Source: Bacillota bacterium
GTDB taxonomy: Bacteria > Bacillota > Bacilli > Paenibacillales > NBRC-103111
Direction of reading: 5' to 3'
NCBI GenBank assembly: GCA_023388055.1
Contig: JAEWGW010000033.1
Coordinates: 22,460-86,459, forward strand
DNA: 64,000 bases
Part shown: piece by piece, positions 26,591 to 34,566 of the stretch
Layout of the letters: every line of letters begins with the position of its first letter
How positions within the stretch are numbered: the stretch's first letter is position 1
Notes under the pieces: generated by a model
Told to the model about the DNA's origin: nothing
What the model saw: only the letters and a program-made list of their open reading frames with translations
The model's database searches: none
Made by a program: the position numbers and the translations under genes

Positions 26591-27352
26591 GTGAAAAGTG
26601 TCAACGAAGTGAGCAAGCTCTCCGGTGTAAGCCGCCGCACCTTGCAATATTACGATCAGATCGGGCTGTTGCCGCCCAGTATGGTAAAAGAATCGGGTTA
26701 CCGTTTATATAGCGACGATAGCTTGCGCCGTCTATGGAGTATTCTGTTCTATAAGGAGTTGGGTTTTTCCCTCGACGAGATTCGGCTGCTGCTGGACAAT
26801 CCCATTGAGGTGGAAAAGGAGATCATGCGGCAGCATAAACAAATGCTGTTGGATAAACAAGCCGCCCTGCAAAAAATGATCGAATCTATTGACCAGATTT
26901 TAAACGGCAAATTTGATATTTACATGTTAAGCGATTTCGATAAAAGCCGAATTGAAACCATTAAAAAAATCTACGCCAGTGAAATTCGAACGCTAATCGA
27001 AAGCAAATTTTTTCTTCCCCTTGCCAAAAGCGGTTTATTATCCGGTGATCAATCCCTTGTGAAAAATGCCTCCGTCATCGTGAATGTGGATTTCGGCGAG
27101 ATCATTTCGCTGTGCGGGAGGATCATACAGTCCTTTCAGGAGGCTATGGCGGATGGCCCGCAGAGCGTAAAAGCAGCAGAAGCGGCTGCGGCTTACAGGG
27201 AGCTGCTCAGTAATTGGGTTCCTTGTGATGATCAGACCTTTCTTCAAATTGCAGAGGCTTACGAGACGTACAAAGATGAAATGGGCCAGACGCCGCCGGA
27301 GCTGGGGGAGCTGGTGTCGGAAGCGATTAGGTACAGCTGCAGGCTGACATAA
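26591..27352 (+). CDS. MerR family transcriptional regulator with TipAS-like sensor domain
   Basis: 253 residues from GTG behind GGGGGAGA. The N-terminal winged helix is clear (VNEVSKLSGVSRRTLQYYDQ, YRLYSDDSLRRLWSILFYKE). A dimerisation coil follows, and a C-terminal ~130-residue helical domain with NWVPCDDQTFLQIAEAYETY. This matches the drug-binding domain seen in TipA-type regulators. It probably senses a compound pumped by the divergent exporter and twists the 18-bp-spacer promoter into an active form. Confidence 0.85.
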   Translation: MKSVNEVSKLSGVSRRTLQYYDQIGLLPPSMVKESGYRLYSDDSLRRLWSILFYKELGFSLDEIRLLLDNPIEVEKEIMRQHKQMLLDKQAALQKMIESIDQILNGKFDIYMLSDFDKSRIETIKKIYASEIRTLIESKFFLPLAKSGLLSGDQSLVKNASVIVNVDFGEIISLCGRIIQSFQEAMADGPQSVKAAEAAAAYRELLSNWVPCDDQTFLQIAEAYETYKDEMGQTPPELGELVSEAIRYSCRLT

Positions 27353-27358
27353 GAAGAC

Positions 27359-27405
27359 AGGCTCGCAGCGACCAGGATGGGAACCTCCCGAATCGGTGCG
27401 AGCCT
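27359..27405. terminator. Hairpin between convergent genes
   Basis: AGGCTCGCA (27359-27367) pairs with TGCGAGCCT (27397-27405). T content downstream is poor, so it may be a weak or factor-aided terminator shared by the MerR and SUFU genes. Confidence 0.5.
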
Positions 27406-27435
27406 TGATTCATCAAGCATTGATATTGCTGCGCG

Positions 27436-28155
27436 CTAGATGTCCCCGCAGGTATTAACCCGCTTCGGATCAACAATTTCGTTGATGTTATGCTCCTCGA
27501 ATTTGTCCAGCAGAGCGTCCATACCGTGTACAAGCTTGTATTCCAGCTCCTCCAGGTAAAGAGGCAGGATCGCGTAGAAGTGGACCTGCCGCCCATCCCC
27601 CATATCCAGCGCCAGGAAATCCTCATCCACCTCCAGCGGCGGCAGCACCATGAGGGCGCACATATCCGTGTTCTCCGCAAACGGCATCGCCGGGTCGCCA
27701 TGCGGAATCGTATGGCCCCAGCCCAGCCAGGTGTTGTAATCATGGGGCAGCCGGGCGAGGGTCTTCAGCCAGCGGATGGGCCAGTAATAATTCGATTCCT
27801 CCAGCGCCTCTTCCATCAGCGGCCAATCCGGGGGCAAGCTGATCATCAGCTCCGCATAGGCAAAATCCTTGGCATCCTCGGGGGTGTGCATCGGCAGAGC
27901 ACTCATGCCCGTGGTATACAACGTATAATAATTGCGTTCGGGTGTCGGACGAATTACATGAACATCGATATGTACCGTGTCCGACAGCAGCTCATGGAAC
28001 ACCGATTCGGCCTCGCCAAGATACCGGTCGGCGTGACGCTCGATCCGTTCCAGCCATTCCTCCTCGGCATATGTAGTCGGCCTCCAGTCCCGTCCGTTGT
28101 CCGTGTGGCGCAGGATAGGGGCACCGGATGCCGAATGTTCGGGTGGTTTGGACAT
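27436..28155 (-). CDS. SUFU (suppressor of fused) domain protein
   Basis: 239 residues. The core TVHIDVHVIRPTPERNYYTL, then YTTGMSALPM and the downstream LMISLPPDWP match the bacterial SUFU domain. LGWGHTIPHGDPAMPFAENT is typical of its second half. These proteins are soluble. In bacteria they are often discussed as immunity-type proteins, but no toxin gene is adjacent here, so the role is open. An AAGGGAG ribosome site precedes the ATG. It is divergent from the aldo/keto reductase gene. Confidence 0.85.
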   Translation of the reverse strand: MSKPPEHSASGAPILRHTDNGRDWRPTTYAEEEWLERIERHADRYLGEAESVFHELLSDTVHIDVHVIRPTPERNYYTLYTTGMSALPMHTPEDAKDFAYAELMISLPPDWPLMEEALEESNYYWPIRWLKTLARLPHDYNTWLGWGHTIPHGDPAMPFAENTDMCALMVLPPLEVDEDFLALDMGDGRQVHFYAILPLYLEELEYKLVHGMDALLDKFEEHNINEIVDPKRVNTCGDI

Positions 28156-28326
28156 GCTGATCGCTCCCTTGCTCTAGGATTGGCTTGCCTGTTTATCGTA
28201 ACATATTCGTCACAATTTCAGCCAGGCGATAATGGGGGAAAACGGGGGTTCTCAATAGAATGGGATGTAAGGATTTGGTATAATGGGAGAAACATAAAAC
28301 CGGCAGGAACAAGGAGGCATTCAAGT

Positions 28327-29160
28327 ATGGATGATTTTGTATTGAACAATGGGGTTGCCCTGCCCAAGGTAGGGCTGGGTGTCTACAAATTCAAGCCCCA
28401 GCACGAAGCCGCCTTGATCTGGGCTCTACAGAATGGCTACCGCCATATCGACACGGCATCGTTTTATCACAATGAGGAATTGATTGCCCATGCCATTCAG
28501 AAATCGGGGATCAAGAGAGCTGATGTTTTCCTGACCACGAAGGTGTGGAGCTCGGATCTGGGGAAACGGACCAAGCAGGCCTTTGAAAGCAGTCTCCGCA
28601 GGCTGCAAACGGATTATGTCGATCTTTATTTGATCCATTGGCCCGCCGTTCATTACCTGGAAAGCTGGTTAACCTTGGAGGGTCTCTACAAGGAAGGGAA
28701 GATTCGGGCCATCGGCGTCGCTAATTTTGAGCGCAAACATCTGGAGGATGTGCTTACACAGGGTTCCATTGTCCCGGCTGTGAATCAGATTCAAACCAAC
28801 CCCTATTACCAGCAAGAGGATATACACGGCTTTTTGGCCAAACACGGTATCCAGCATGTCGCCTGGGGGCCCTTCGGACAAGGAAACAAGCAATTATTCA
28901 GCGACCCGGTCCTTACTGAAATTGCGCAGGCACACGGCAAAACAACCGCTCAAATCATACTCCGGTGGAGCCTCCAGCGCAATATCGCCGTCATTCCCAA
29001 GTCGGTCACAACGTCCAGATTGAAGCAGAACCTGGAGGTATTTGATTTCCATTTATCCGCGGAGGAGATGAGCAGCATAACCACGCTGGAACGCAACCAA
29101 AAGGGATTCAACGACCCCAGCAACAAGTTTATGCTGTGGATGACGAGGTATATCCGGTAG
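28327..29160 (+). CDS. Aldo/keto reductase
   Basis: 277 residues from ATG 28327 behind AAGGAGG. A longer open frame from 27490 is antisense to the SUFU gene and is not used. The NADPH-dependent TIM-barrel family is identified by the catalytic tetrad Asp42 (GYRHIDTA), Tyr47 (SFYHNEE), Lys72 (LTTKVW) and His104 (YLIHWP). The cofactor-binding PKSVTTSRLKQN is near residue 225. Its length is normal for the YvgN/YtbE group, which reduces aldehydes such as methylglyoxal (family knowledge). The substrate is not readable from sequence. Confidence 0.93.
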   Translation: MDDFVLNNGVALPKVGLGVYKFKPQHEAALIWALQNGYRHIDTASFYHNEELIAHAIQKSGIKRADVFLTTKVWSSDLGKRTKQAFESSLRRLQTDYVDLYLIHWPAVHYLESWLTLEGLYKEGKIRAIGVANFERKHLEDVLTQGSIVPAVNQIQTNPYYQQEDIHGFLAKHGIQHVAWGPFGQGNKQLFSDPVLTEIAQAHGKTTAQIILRWSLQRNIAVIPKSVTTSRLKQNLEVFDFHLSAEEMSSITTLERNQKGFNDPSNKFMLWMTRYIR

Positions 29161-29180
29161 ATGCCGGCACGAATAGTAAA

Positions 29181-29221
29181 AAACCCAAACCAGACACGAA
29201 AGGATGGTCTCGTTTGGGTTG
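29181..29221. terminator. Bidirectional terminator between reductase and small membrane protein genes
   Basis: AACCCAAAC (29182-29190) pairs with GTTTGGGTT (29212-29220), with an inner AGAC/GTCT. An A run lies on the left and a G/T-rich run on the right. Confidence 0.75.
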
Positions 29222-29225
29222 GGGG

Positions 29226-29591
29226 TTAAAGGCTCTGCGTGATACCCGGGGCCGGGGATGCGGCGGGTTGCGGCACTTGCCGGGCATAGAACGAATTCAT
29301 GACGTCTATGGTTACGTCCTTGCCGCCCCTGAGGTTGGAGAACAGCCCCCCGATGCTGTAAATAGGTCCCCAAGGAATGCCCCACCAGCCGACCAGCAGG
29401 GTGATCAGCGTATATTTGAGACCGGGGCCCACCGCCCCCATATGGGGCTTGATGTAATAAATGGGAGAGCTGCGCCTGAATGTCATGATGATGATCGAGA
29501 ATACAAATGTATACATCACAAACCGTCCGCCCTGCTGTACCTCCTCCTCCAATGTGGCCATGGACATGCCTTCCATACCCTTAAGCTTCAT
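29226..29591 (-). CDS. Small membrane protein of unknown function
   Basis: 121 residues. ATG 29591 sits behind GAGGGAGGGAG, better than the upstream ATG at 29645. EEEVQQGGRFVMYTFVFSII begins a conserved-looking core with two hydrophobic stretches, VFSIIIMTF and LKYTLITLLVGWWGIPWGPI. FRGGKDVT-like RGGKDVTIDVM follows, and the tail is Pro/Ala-rich. The pattern is familiar from conserved hypothetical membrane proteins, but I cannot assign a function. It stands alone between convergent and divergent neighbours. Confidence 0.65.
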   Translation of the reverse strand: MKLKGMEGMSMATLEEEVQQGGRFVMYTFVFSIIIMTFRRSSPIYYIKPHMGAVGPGLKYTLITLLVGWWGIPWGPIYSIGGLFSNLRGGKDVTIDVMNSFYARQVPQPAASPAPGITQSL

Positions 29592-29686
29592 GCCGCCACT
29601 CCCTCCCTCAATATTCCTCGCTCCATAGTGGAGCCTTCCCCACAAAATTACCCTAATAAACGCAGTTTGAACACCATCAAACCCAC

Positions 29687-29736
29687 TTGTTTCTGCACAC
29701 CGCAGCCGCTATAATTAAACCAAACGGTCGGTTTTT
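29687..29736 (+). promoter_or_regulatory. Promoter and TetR operator of the tetR gene
   Basis: TTGTTT (29687-29692), a 17-bp spacer and TATAAT (29710-29715), followed directly by AAACCAAACGGTCGGTTTTT (29717-29736). A near-identical sequence lies before the MFS gene, so this is probably the repressor's autoregulatory operator. Confidence 0.7.
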
Positions 29737-29749
29737 TAGGAGGGGAAAC

Positions 29750-30337
29750 ATGAGCACACCAAAAGGCTCGGAAAAGCGGAGTATGATTCTAGACAAGGCG
29801 CTGGAGCTTTTTGTGCAGAAGGGCTACGCCGCCACCTCGATGGATGATATCGTCAAACACACCGGGGTCAGCAAGGGCAGTATTTACTACCATTTTTCCA
29901 GCAAGGATGATTTGTTCGTGAGTATGGTTGAAAAAATAAACCGGGAATGGGTGGAGGAGTGGGCAGGAATCCGCCCCCAATTCCCGGATGTCCAGAGCAG
30001 ACTAATGGGAGCAAGCCTGCATTTTGTGAACAGCTTCCAGAGCCCTCTGACGAAGGTTGCCGAAGAGTTCTCCATGAATGTTCAGGAGGGTTACCAGGGT
30101 GTGTACGACCGGCTGGTGGAAATTTCGATGGTGCAGATCCACGTATTTACGGAGATCTTCCGGGAAGGGATGGAGCAGCAGGATTTTGCCGAGGCGGACC
30201 CAAGCCGGTTGGCTGTGTTATTCACCAGCATGCTAAGCGGGATGTCGGTTTACCTCAAGGTATTCCCCCAAGAAGAGCGGAAAAGGCATACGCAAGAAGC
30301 GGTGAATGTATTGCTGAACGGAATTAAGAGCCGATGA
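29750..30337 (+). CDS. TetR family repressor
   Basis: 195 residues from ATG 29750 behind AGGAGGGG. The N-terminal HTH is typical: AATSMDDIVKHTGVSKGSIY, then YHFSSKDDLF. The C-terminal ligand domain is of the usual length. The gene is followed by an MFS exporter 78 bp downstream, and both have the same operator-like element. It should repress itself and the transporter until a ligand, probably the transported compound, binds (inference). Confidence 0.9.
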   Translation: MSTPKGSEKRSMILDKALELFVQKGYAATSMDDIVKHTGVSKGSIYYHFSSKDDLFVSMVEKINREWVEEWAGIRPQFPDVQSRLMGASLHFVNSFQSPLTKVAEEFSMNVQEGYQGVYDRLVEISMVQIHVFTEIFREGMEQQDFAEADPSRLAVLFTSMLSGMSVYLKVFPQEERKRHTQEAVNVLLNGIKSR

Positions 30338-30342
30338 ACAAG

Positions 30343-30398
30343 GCGTGTTTGCAAACACGCTTATCTATGATCCTTATTAAACCGAACGGTCAGTTTTA
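30343..30398 (+). promoter_or_regulatory. Palindrome and second TetR operator before the MFS gene
   Basis: A perfect 18-bp palindrome, GCGTGTTTGCAAACACGC (30343-30360), is followed by TATGAT (30366-30371) and AAACCGAACGGTCAGTTTTA (30379-30398). The last element matches the operator before tetR at 16 of 20 positions. Confidence 0.65.
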
Positions 30399-30415
30399 TA
30401 AAGGGAGGGACTTTA

Positions 30416-31603
30416 ATGAAAGGTTTGATGCAAAACCGGGTATTCCTGCTGGTGATGGCTTCGGATGTGCTGCAGCAGGTGGGCATTTGGGTGCGAAATA
30501 TGGCTTTATTGTATTATGTGGTGCAGCAGACACAAGGCGATCCGGTGGCAGTGTCCTTGCTGACGGTTGCGGAATTTGCGCCGATTTTTATCTTCTCCCT
30601 GGTGGGCGGAGTGCTGGCTGACAGGTGGCGTCCCAAACGCACCATGATCTGGGGTGATATGCTAAGCTTTCTCTCCATTGTGCCGATTTTATTCGTGGTG
30701 GCACGGGGATATTGGCAGGCTGTTTTTGTGGTGACGATGATTTCCGCGATTGTGTCCCAGTTCTCCCAGCCTTCCTCATCCAAGCTGCTGAAAACTCATG
30801 TTCCGGAAAAGGAATTGACGGCTGCCATAGCGATGATCCAAATGGTTAGCTCCCTGTTTATTATCCTGGGTCCTATCCTCGGCACCTTTGTTTATTACAC
30901 CTTCGGAGTGATGGTTTCCTTGAGCAGCCTGCTGGCGATTTTTGCTCTATCCGCTTGTTTGCTGCTGTTCCTGCCGGATTCGCCCCGCTCCAGGGAAAGG
31001 CTGTCCATGCAAGCGCTAATCAGGGATTTTGGCGAGGGAATCCGTTATATGCGGGAGCAGGCGAACCTGAAGGTCCTGCTGGTGATGTTTGGCGTTCTTG
31101 CTTTGGGGGCCGGCTTAACCGCTCCGCTGGACATCTTTTTGGTCACCCAACGGCTGGGTTTGGCGGAAGCGGACCTGCAATGGTTTACCGCCTTGTCTGG
31201 CTTGGGCCTCTTGATTGGAGCCATCATCGCTGCAAGTCTGTCCGGCCGTTTGAAGGGCAGAGGAGTGGTGTTTGCCGGTTTGCTTCTGTTGGGAGCGGGC
31301 ACGATAATTGAAGTATGGTCCGTCTGGCCCCTGCTGACAGGCGGGATGCGGCTGGTCACCGGACTGTTTCTGGCCATGACACAAACCGTAATCGGCACCT
31401 ATATGCTGACTTTGGTGCAAGCTGAATATATCGGACGGATGAATGGTCTTATTACTCCTGTATTTACTGGCTGCACGTTGATCGGCACGGCTCTTTCCGG
31501 TATGCTGGTGGCCCAAAGCTCGCTTATCTTCGTCTATATGCTATCCGGTCTCATTCTGATGCTGGCGGCTATGGTAGCACTGCGGTTACGTTTGGCCTCT
31601 TAA
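30416..31603 (+). CDS. MFS transporter (macrolide/enterobactin-exporter-like)
   Basis: 395 residues, about 12 hydrophobic segments, preceded by GGGAGGG. Early FSLVGGVLADRWRPKRTMIW is the conserved loop 2-3 motif (G-x-L-a-D-r-x-x-r-k) of the facilitator superfamily. The general layout resembles the MefA/EntS-like group. It is probably a drug or metabolite exporter under the upstream TetR repressor. Confidence 0.88.
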   Translation: MKGLMQNRVFLLVMASDVLQQVGIWVRNMALLYYVVQQTQGDPVAVSLLTVAEFAPIFIFSLVGGVLADRWRPKRTMIWGDMLSFLSIVPILFVVARGYWQAVFVVTMISAIVSQFSQPSSSKLLKTHVPEKELTAAIAMIQMVSSLFIILGPILGTFVYYTFGVMVSLSSLLAIFALSACLLLFLPDSPRSRERLSMQALIRDFGEGIRYMREQANLKVLLVMFGVLALGAGLTAPLDIFLVTQRLGLAEADLQWFTALSGLGLLIGAIIAASLSGRLKGRGVVFAGLLLLGAGTIIEVWSVWPLLTGGMRLVTGLFLAMTQTVIGTYMLTLVQAEYIGRMNGLITPVFTGCTLIGTALSGMLVAQSSLIFVYMLSGLILMLAAMVALRLRLAS

Positions 31604-31612
31604 CGGGAGGCT

Positions 31613-32422
31613 TTATGAGCCGGGTTTGACGGCAAGCCATCTTAATTCATCGGTGCGAATAGGCTGATTTGCCGTCTCATAACCCAGCTTGTACAGGGGG
31701 TTGCCGTCCCCGGAATAGGCAATGCCATTCAGATCATTCCAGCGGATGAGGCTGTCCCAGGCGAATATGACAGTTTCACCAGAGGTCAGATCAAGTCTTT
31801 GCCGCTCTTTTTCCGGTCCCATTTCAATATAGGCTACCTGATGGTCAAAGCTTTGCACGGGAATGGCGGTTACGCCTTGGCCGCCCGTTCTGTCGGTCAT
31901 GCTGCTCCAGCCCACCAGCTTCACCGGATCCTCCGTTTTGTTGGCCCAGGAGGAGCTGCTGTTTTTCCACAGGCCGAAGCTTTCCTTCGTCAGGATGGTG
32001 CGGTACTTGTCTTCATTTTCGTAGAAAAATACCTTATACGCCCCAACCTCTACCTCTCCAAGCAGGGTGGATTGTTCATCCACGTAACGGCTGGTTCCGG
32101 CAGCTTGCTCGGCGCTGAAGCGCACTCCCTGCGTGTATGCTATGGAGGAGATCAACACCAGCCCCACGATACAAACCAGCCCCACCGATGTCAGCATTTT
32201 GCGCAAACGCAGCCTTCTGGCAAGAGACTTATAGTGATCGGTGTCTTCCGCTCCGTCCATCTCCTTATTCTGCTCCGTTCCCTGCTTCATTCCTTCATAC
32301 CATACCCGGCATGCTTCGCAGCCCTCCATATGCTCGGCAGCTGCGGCTTGGCTGGCCGGACTGGCCATATCATCCTGCACCAGGGGCAGCAGATCCCTGA
32401 TCATTCCACAATCATATTTCAT
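31613..32422 (-). CDS. Anti-sigma factor with zinc-finger (zf-HC2) N-terminus
   Basis: 269 residues from ATG 32422, which overlaps the sigma gene by 11 bp and has GGGAGGG upstream. The cytoplasmic N-terminus holds the HxxxCxxC signature as EHMEGCEACRVW. One membrane span lies near residues 80-100 (GLVCIVGLVLISSIAY). The extracellular C-terminal part is unassigned. It should hold the partner ECF sigma at the membrane until a signal releases it. Its stop is 9 bp from the end of the convergent MFS gene. Confidence 0.85.
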   Translation of the reverse strand: MKYDCGMIRDLLPLVQDDMASPASQAAAAEHMEGCEACRVWYEGMKQGTEQNKEMDGAEDTDHYKSLARRLRLRKMLTSVGLVCIVGLVLISSIAYTQGVRFSAEQAAGTSRYVDEQSTLLGEVEVGAYKVFFYENEDKYRTILTKESFGLWKNSSSSWANKTEDPVKLVGWSSMTDRTGGQGVTAIPVQSFDHQVAYIEMGPEKERQRLDLTSGETVIFAWDSLIRWNDLNGIAYSGDGNPLYKLGYETANQPIRTDELRWLAVKPGS

Positions 32423-32930
32423 ATCCGTAACCCTCCCGTAATTTCGATTGAAGAGCATGTTTGCCCCGGAAAAAAATGACCTTGGCTGAGCTTTCGCTTA
32501 TATTCAGCATTGCAGATATCTGCGCGTAGCTTAAATCGGAATAAAACCGGTAGAGCATCACATCCCTTGTCCTTGAATCGAAGGTATCCAAAATCTTCAG
32601 AACAGCCGCAAGTTTCTCCTTGTTCTCTACTTGCTTATGCAAGGCTTCAGGCTCACTTTTCTCCAGATGAAAAAGAAGGGAGCGTAACAAGCTTCTGCCG
32701 CGCTGTTTCTTCCGGACCTCTTGATAAAATACATTCTTGGCGATCTGAAGCAGCCATGTTTTCACGTGGCATTCGCCTCTGAAGGTAGTGAAGGACCGGA
32801 TAGCCTGGTAAAAGGTCTCCTGGGTCAGCTCCTCCGCCAATTCCTGCTCATATCCGGACAGCCGGAGCAGGAAATAAAGCACATCCTTGCGGTAATCCGT
32901 ATACAGCTGATGGAAGCTTTGCAATGCCAT
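32412..32930 (-). CDS. ECF RNA polymerase sigma factor
   Basis: 172 residues with region 2 (ELAEELTQETFYQAIRSFTT; VKTWLLQIAKNVFYQEVRKK) and region 4 (LDTFDSRTRDVMLYRFYSDL; SYAQISAMLNISESSAKVIF). It closely resembles the SigX/SigW class of Bacillales. It is translationally coupled to the anti-sigma gene. An ECF-like promoter upstream (32962-32989) suggests autoregulation. Confidence 0.92.
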   Translation of the reverse strand: MALQSFHQLYTDYRKDVLYFLLRLSGYEQELAEELTQETFYQAIRSFTTFRGECHVKTWLLQIAKNVFYQEVRKKQRGRSLLRSLLFHLEKSEPEALHKQVENKEKLAAVLKILDTFDSRTRDVMLYRFYSDLSYAQISAMLNISESSAKVIFFRGKHALQSKLREGYGYEI

Positions 32931-32961
32931 TCATCCTCTCGGGCTTCTCACTTATAAATAG

Positions 32962-32989
32962 TAGTTGCTCCAACTCGGGAAAAGTTACA
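32962..32989 (-). promoter_or_regulatory. Possible ECF-type autoregulatory promoter
   Basis: On the minus strand TGTAAC (32989-32984) is followed after 16 bp by CAACTA (32967-32962). TGWAAC with a 16-bp spacer is the usual -35 of Bacillus ECF factors. The -10 is not the typical CGTC, so this is tentative. Confidence 0.3.
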
Positions 32990-33068
32990 AAGATCCATGA
33001 ACGATTTCAAATATCATTATATCCCAGGGGTGTACAAACCCCGCGGGGAGGGTCGGTTTTTCATAAAC

Positions 33069-33099
33069 TTGACCTTGGGTCAGACCTAAGGTATATGAT
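33069..33099 (+). promoter_or_regulatory. MerR-type promoter with 19-bp spacer and internal dyad
   Basis: TTGACC (33069-33074) and TATGAT (33094-33099) are exactly 19 bp apart. The dyad CCTTGGGTC/GACCTAAGG (33073-33091, one mismatch) fills the spacer. This is the classic MerR operator-promoter and lies 44 bp before the MerR gene. Confidence 0.8.
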
Positions 33100-33142
33100 G
33101 GGGGAAACCTGGAACCGCAAGAATAAAAGGAGTGTGGAGCCT

Positions 33143-33904
33143 GTGCGGGAGGAAATCACCATTAACGAATTGGCCAAGCTGATGGGTGTCTCTGTTCACC
33201 AAATCCGTTATTTTGAGGAGAAGAAGGTGTTGAAGCCGGCCTATGTAGGGGACAATCTATACCGGATGTATGGGATGGAGGAGGTCTATCAGCTGGCGCA
33301 TATTCTCTTGCTGCGGAAGCTGGGGGTGCCGGTTGGAGATACTCAAGCAGCAATGGCATGTAGCCACGGGGAGGAAAACCGTGAGCTGCTGCTCCACGCC
33401 GACCGCCGGATGGAGGCGGAAATTCAGCGTTTAACTGATGTCAGAGCCCTTATCGCCAACATTCTCTCTGAATGGCAGGACACCCTGTCCAACGGCGCGG
33501 CTATTTCCCGAAAACACCGGCAGGCTGTCGGACTCAAGAGACTCCTCACGCAGGAGGAAGGGTCTCCATTAAGTGCCCGCAGGTTGGCGGAGGCGGCCCC
33601 GCGTATCCCGGATCTGTTCGAACAGGATATATATTATCTCTGCGGGGATCAGGGGAGTGTTTCCCTTTGGGTGCAAAGCCTTGGAGAGGCGGAGATAGCT
33701 TTACCTGAGGATGACTACCTCTGTATGCGCAGAGAGGTGGAATCGGAAGAGGAGCTTAAGGCATACGCCCGGGAATTGCTCCGTTGGGCTGACGGGCAGG
33801 GAGTTTCTGTAGCCGGACCGGTGATTCTTATAGAAAAATCGTACCTGTCCCTGTTCACCGGTGATAAGCTGCATTACGAGCTTCTGGTGCGGGTGCAGCC
33901 ATGA
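33143..33904 (+). CDS. MerR family transcriptional regulator
   Basis: 253 residues from GTG 33143 behind AAAAGGAG; GTG 33134 is an alternative. Earlier ATG codons at 33098 overlap the -10 box and cannot be starts of the main transcript. The winged helix (ITINELAKLMGVSVHQIRYF, NLYRMYGMEEVYQLAHILLL) is followed by a coil and a ~140-residue C-terminal domain of effector-binding type. It overlaps the GNAT gene by 4 bp (ATGA). It presumably activates its own operon in response to a small molecule. Confidence 0.85.
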   Translation: MREEITINELAKLMGVSVHQIRYFEEKKVLKPAYVGDNLYRMYGMEEVYQLAHILLLRKLGVPVGDTQAAMACSHGEENRELLLHADRRMEAEIQRLTDVRALIANILSEWQDTLSNGAAISRKHRQAVGLKRLLTQEEGSPLSARRLAEAAPRIPDLFEQDIYYLCGDQGSVSLWVQSLGEAEIALPEDDYLCMRREVESEEELKAYARELLRWADGQGVSVAGPVILIEKSYLSLFTGDKLHYELLVRVQP

Positions 33905-34566
33905 GAGCAGCAGATGTAACCGTGCAGGAAATGAAGCCTGTTTATAACCAGGAGGTCAGCGTTTTGATGGCCGCGGCATTCGGAGGCAAGTTCCGGCGCC
34001 TTGCGGGTGGGGAACCGGAGCAGATGGAGCGCTGCTTCCGGTGGCTGTTGGAGCAAGTCCCTTCTGAGTCTATTGGCGGCAGGAGACTTCTGGCCATAAG
34101 GGATGGGAAGGTGGCGGGCACCTTTTCCCTGGAATGGCAGCCCAGCTTTACCGTCTCCGAGAAGTCCGAGTCCCTCCGGAGAACTCCATTATGTGCTGCT
34201 TTTTGGAGAACTCTGCCTTGGCGTGATTGGCGTTCTCTGTTGGGATTGTTGGCGGGGTTAGGTTTGTTGAGCTATAATCCGCAGGCAGGTGAGGTTTATC
34301 TTGCCGATCTTGCCGTTGTAACCGAGTGCCGCGGACAAGGTATAGGAAAGCGACTCCTGGCTGAGGCGGAAAAGCTGGCTTGGAGCACATGGAATAAAAA
34401 CCGCCTAAGTCTGCATGTGTCGCAGAGTAATGCCGGTGCCCGGCGGCTGTATGAGGAGCTGGGTTTTGCGGCTGCGGGAGTCCGAAGCAGAACTGCGGAG
34501 AGGTTCTTACTGGGGGAGCCGGGATGGATCTATATGGTGAAGAAAAAGGGAGGTTCTTCGGCTTGA
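33901..34566 (+). CDS. GNAT family N-acetyltransferase
   Basis: 221 residues. The acetyl-CoA-binding motif A is LAVVTECRGQGIGKRLLAEA, followed by motif B-like NAGARRLYEELGFA. It is larger than minimal GNAT proteins, with an inserted hydrophobic stretch (LLGLLAGLGLLSY) near residue 115. It starts in an ATGA overlap with the MerR gene and ends in a TTGA overlap with the hydrolase gene. The substrate is unknown. The operon context suggests modification of the regulator's ligand (inference). Confidence 0.85.
   Translation: MRAADVTVQEMKPVYNQEVSVLMAAAFGGKFRRLAGGEPEQMERCFRWLLEQVPSESIGGRRLLAIRDGKVAGTFSLEWQPSFTVSEKSESLRRTPLCAAFWRTLPWRDWRSLLGLLAGLGLLSYNPQAGEVYLADLAVVTECRGQGIGKRLLAEAEKLAWSTWNKNRLSLHVSQSNAGARRLYEELGFAAAGVRSRTAERFLLGEPGWIYMVKKKGGSSA

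Noticed and set aside
27490..28326. N-terminal extension of the aldo/keto reductase frame
   Set aside because: It is antisense to the SUFU gene; the enzyme fold starts at 28327 behind AAGGAGG.
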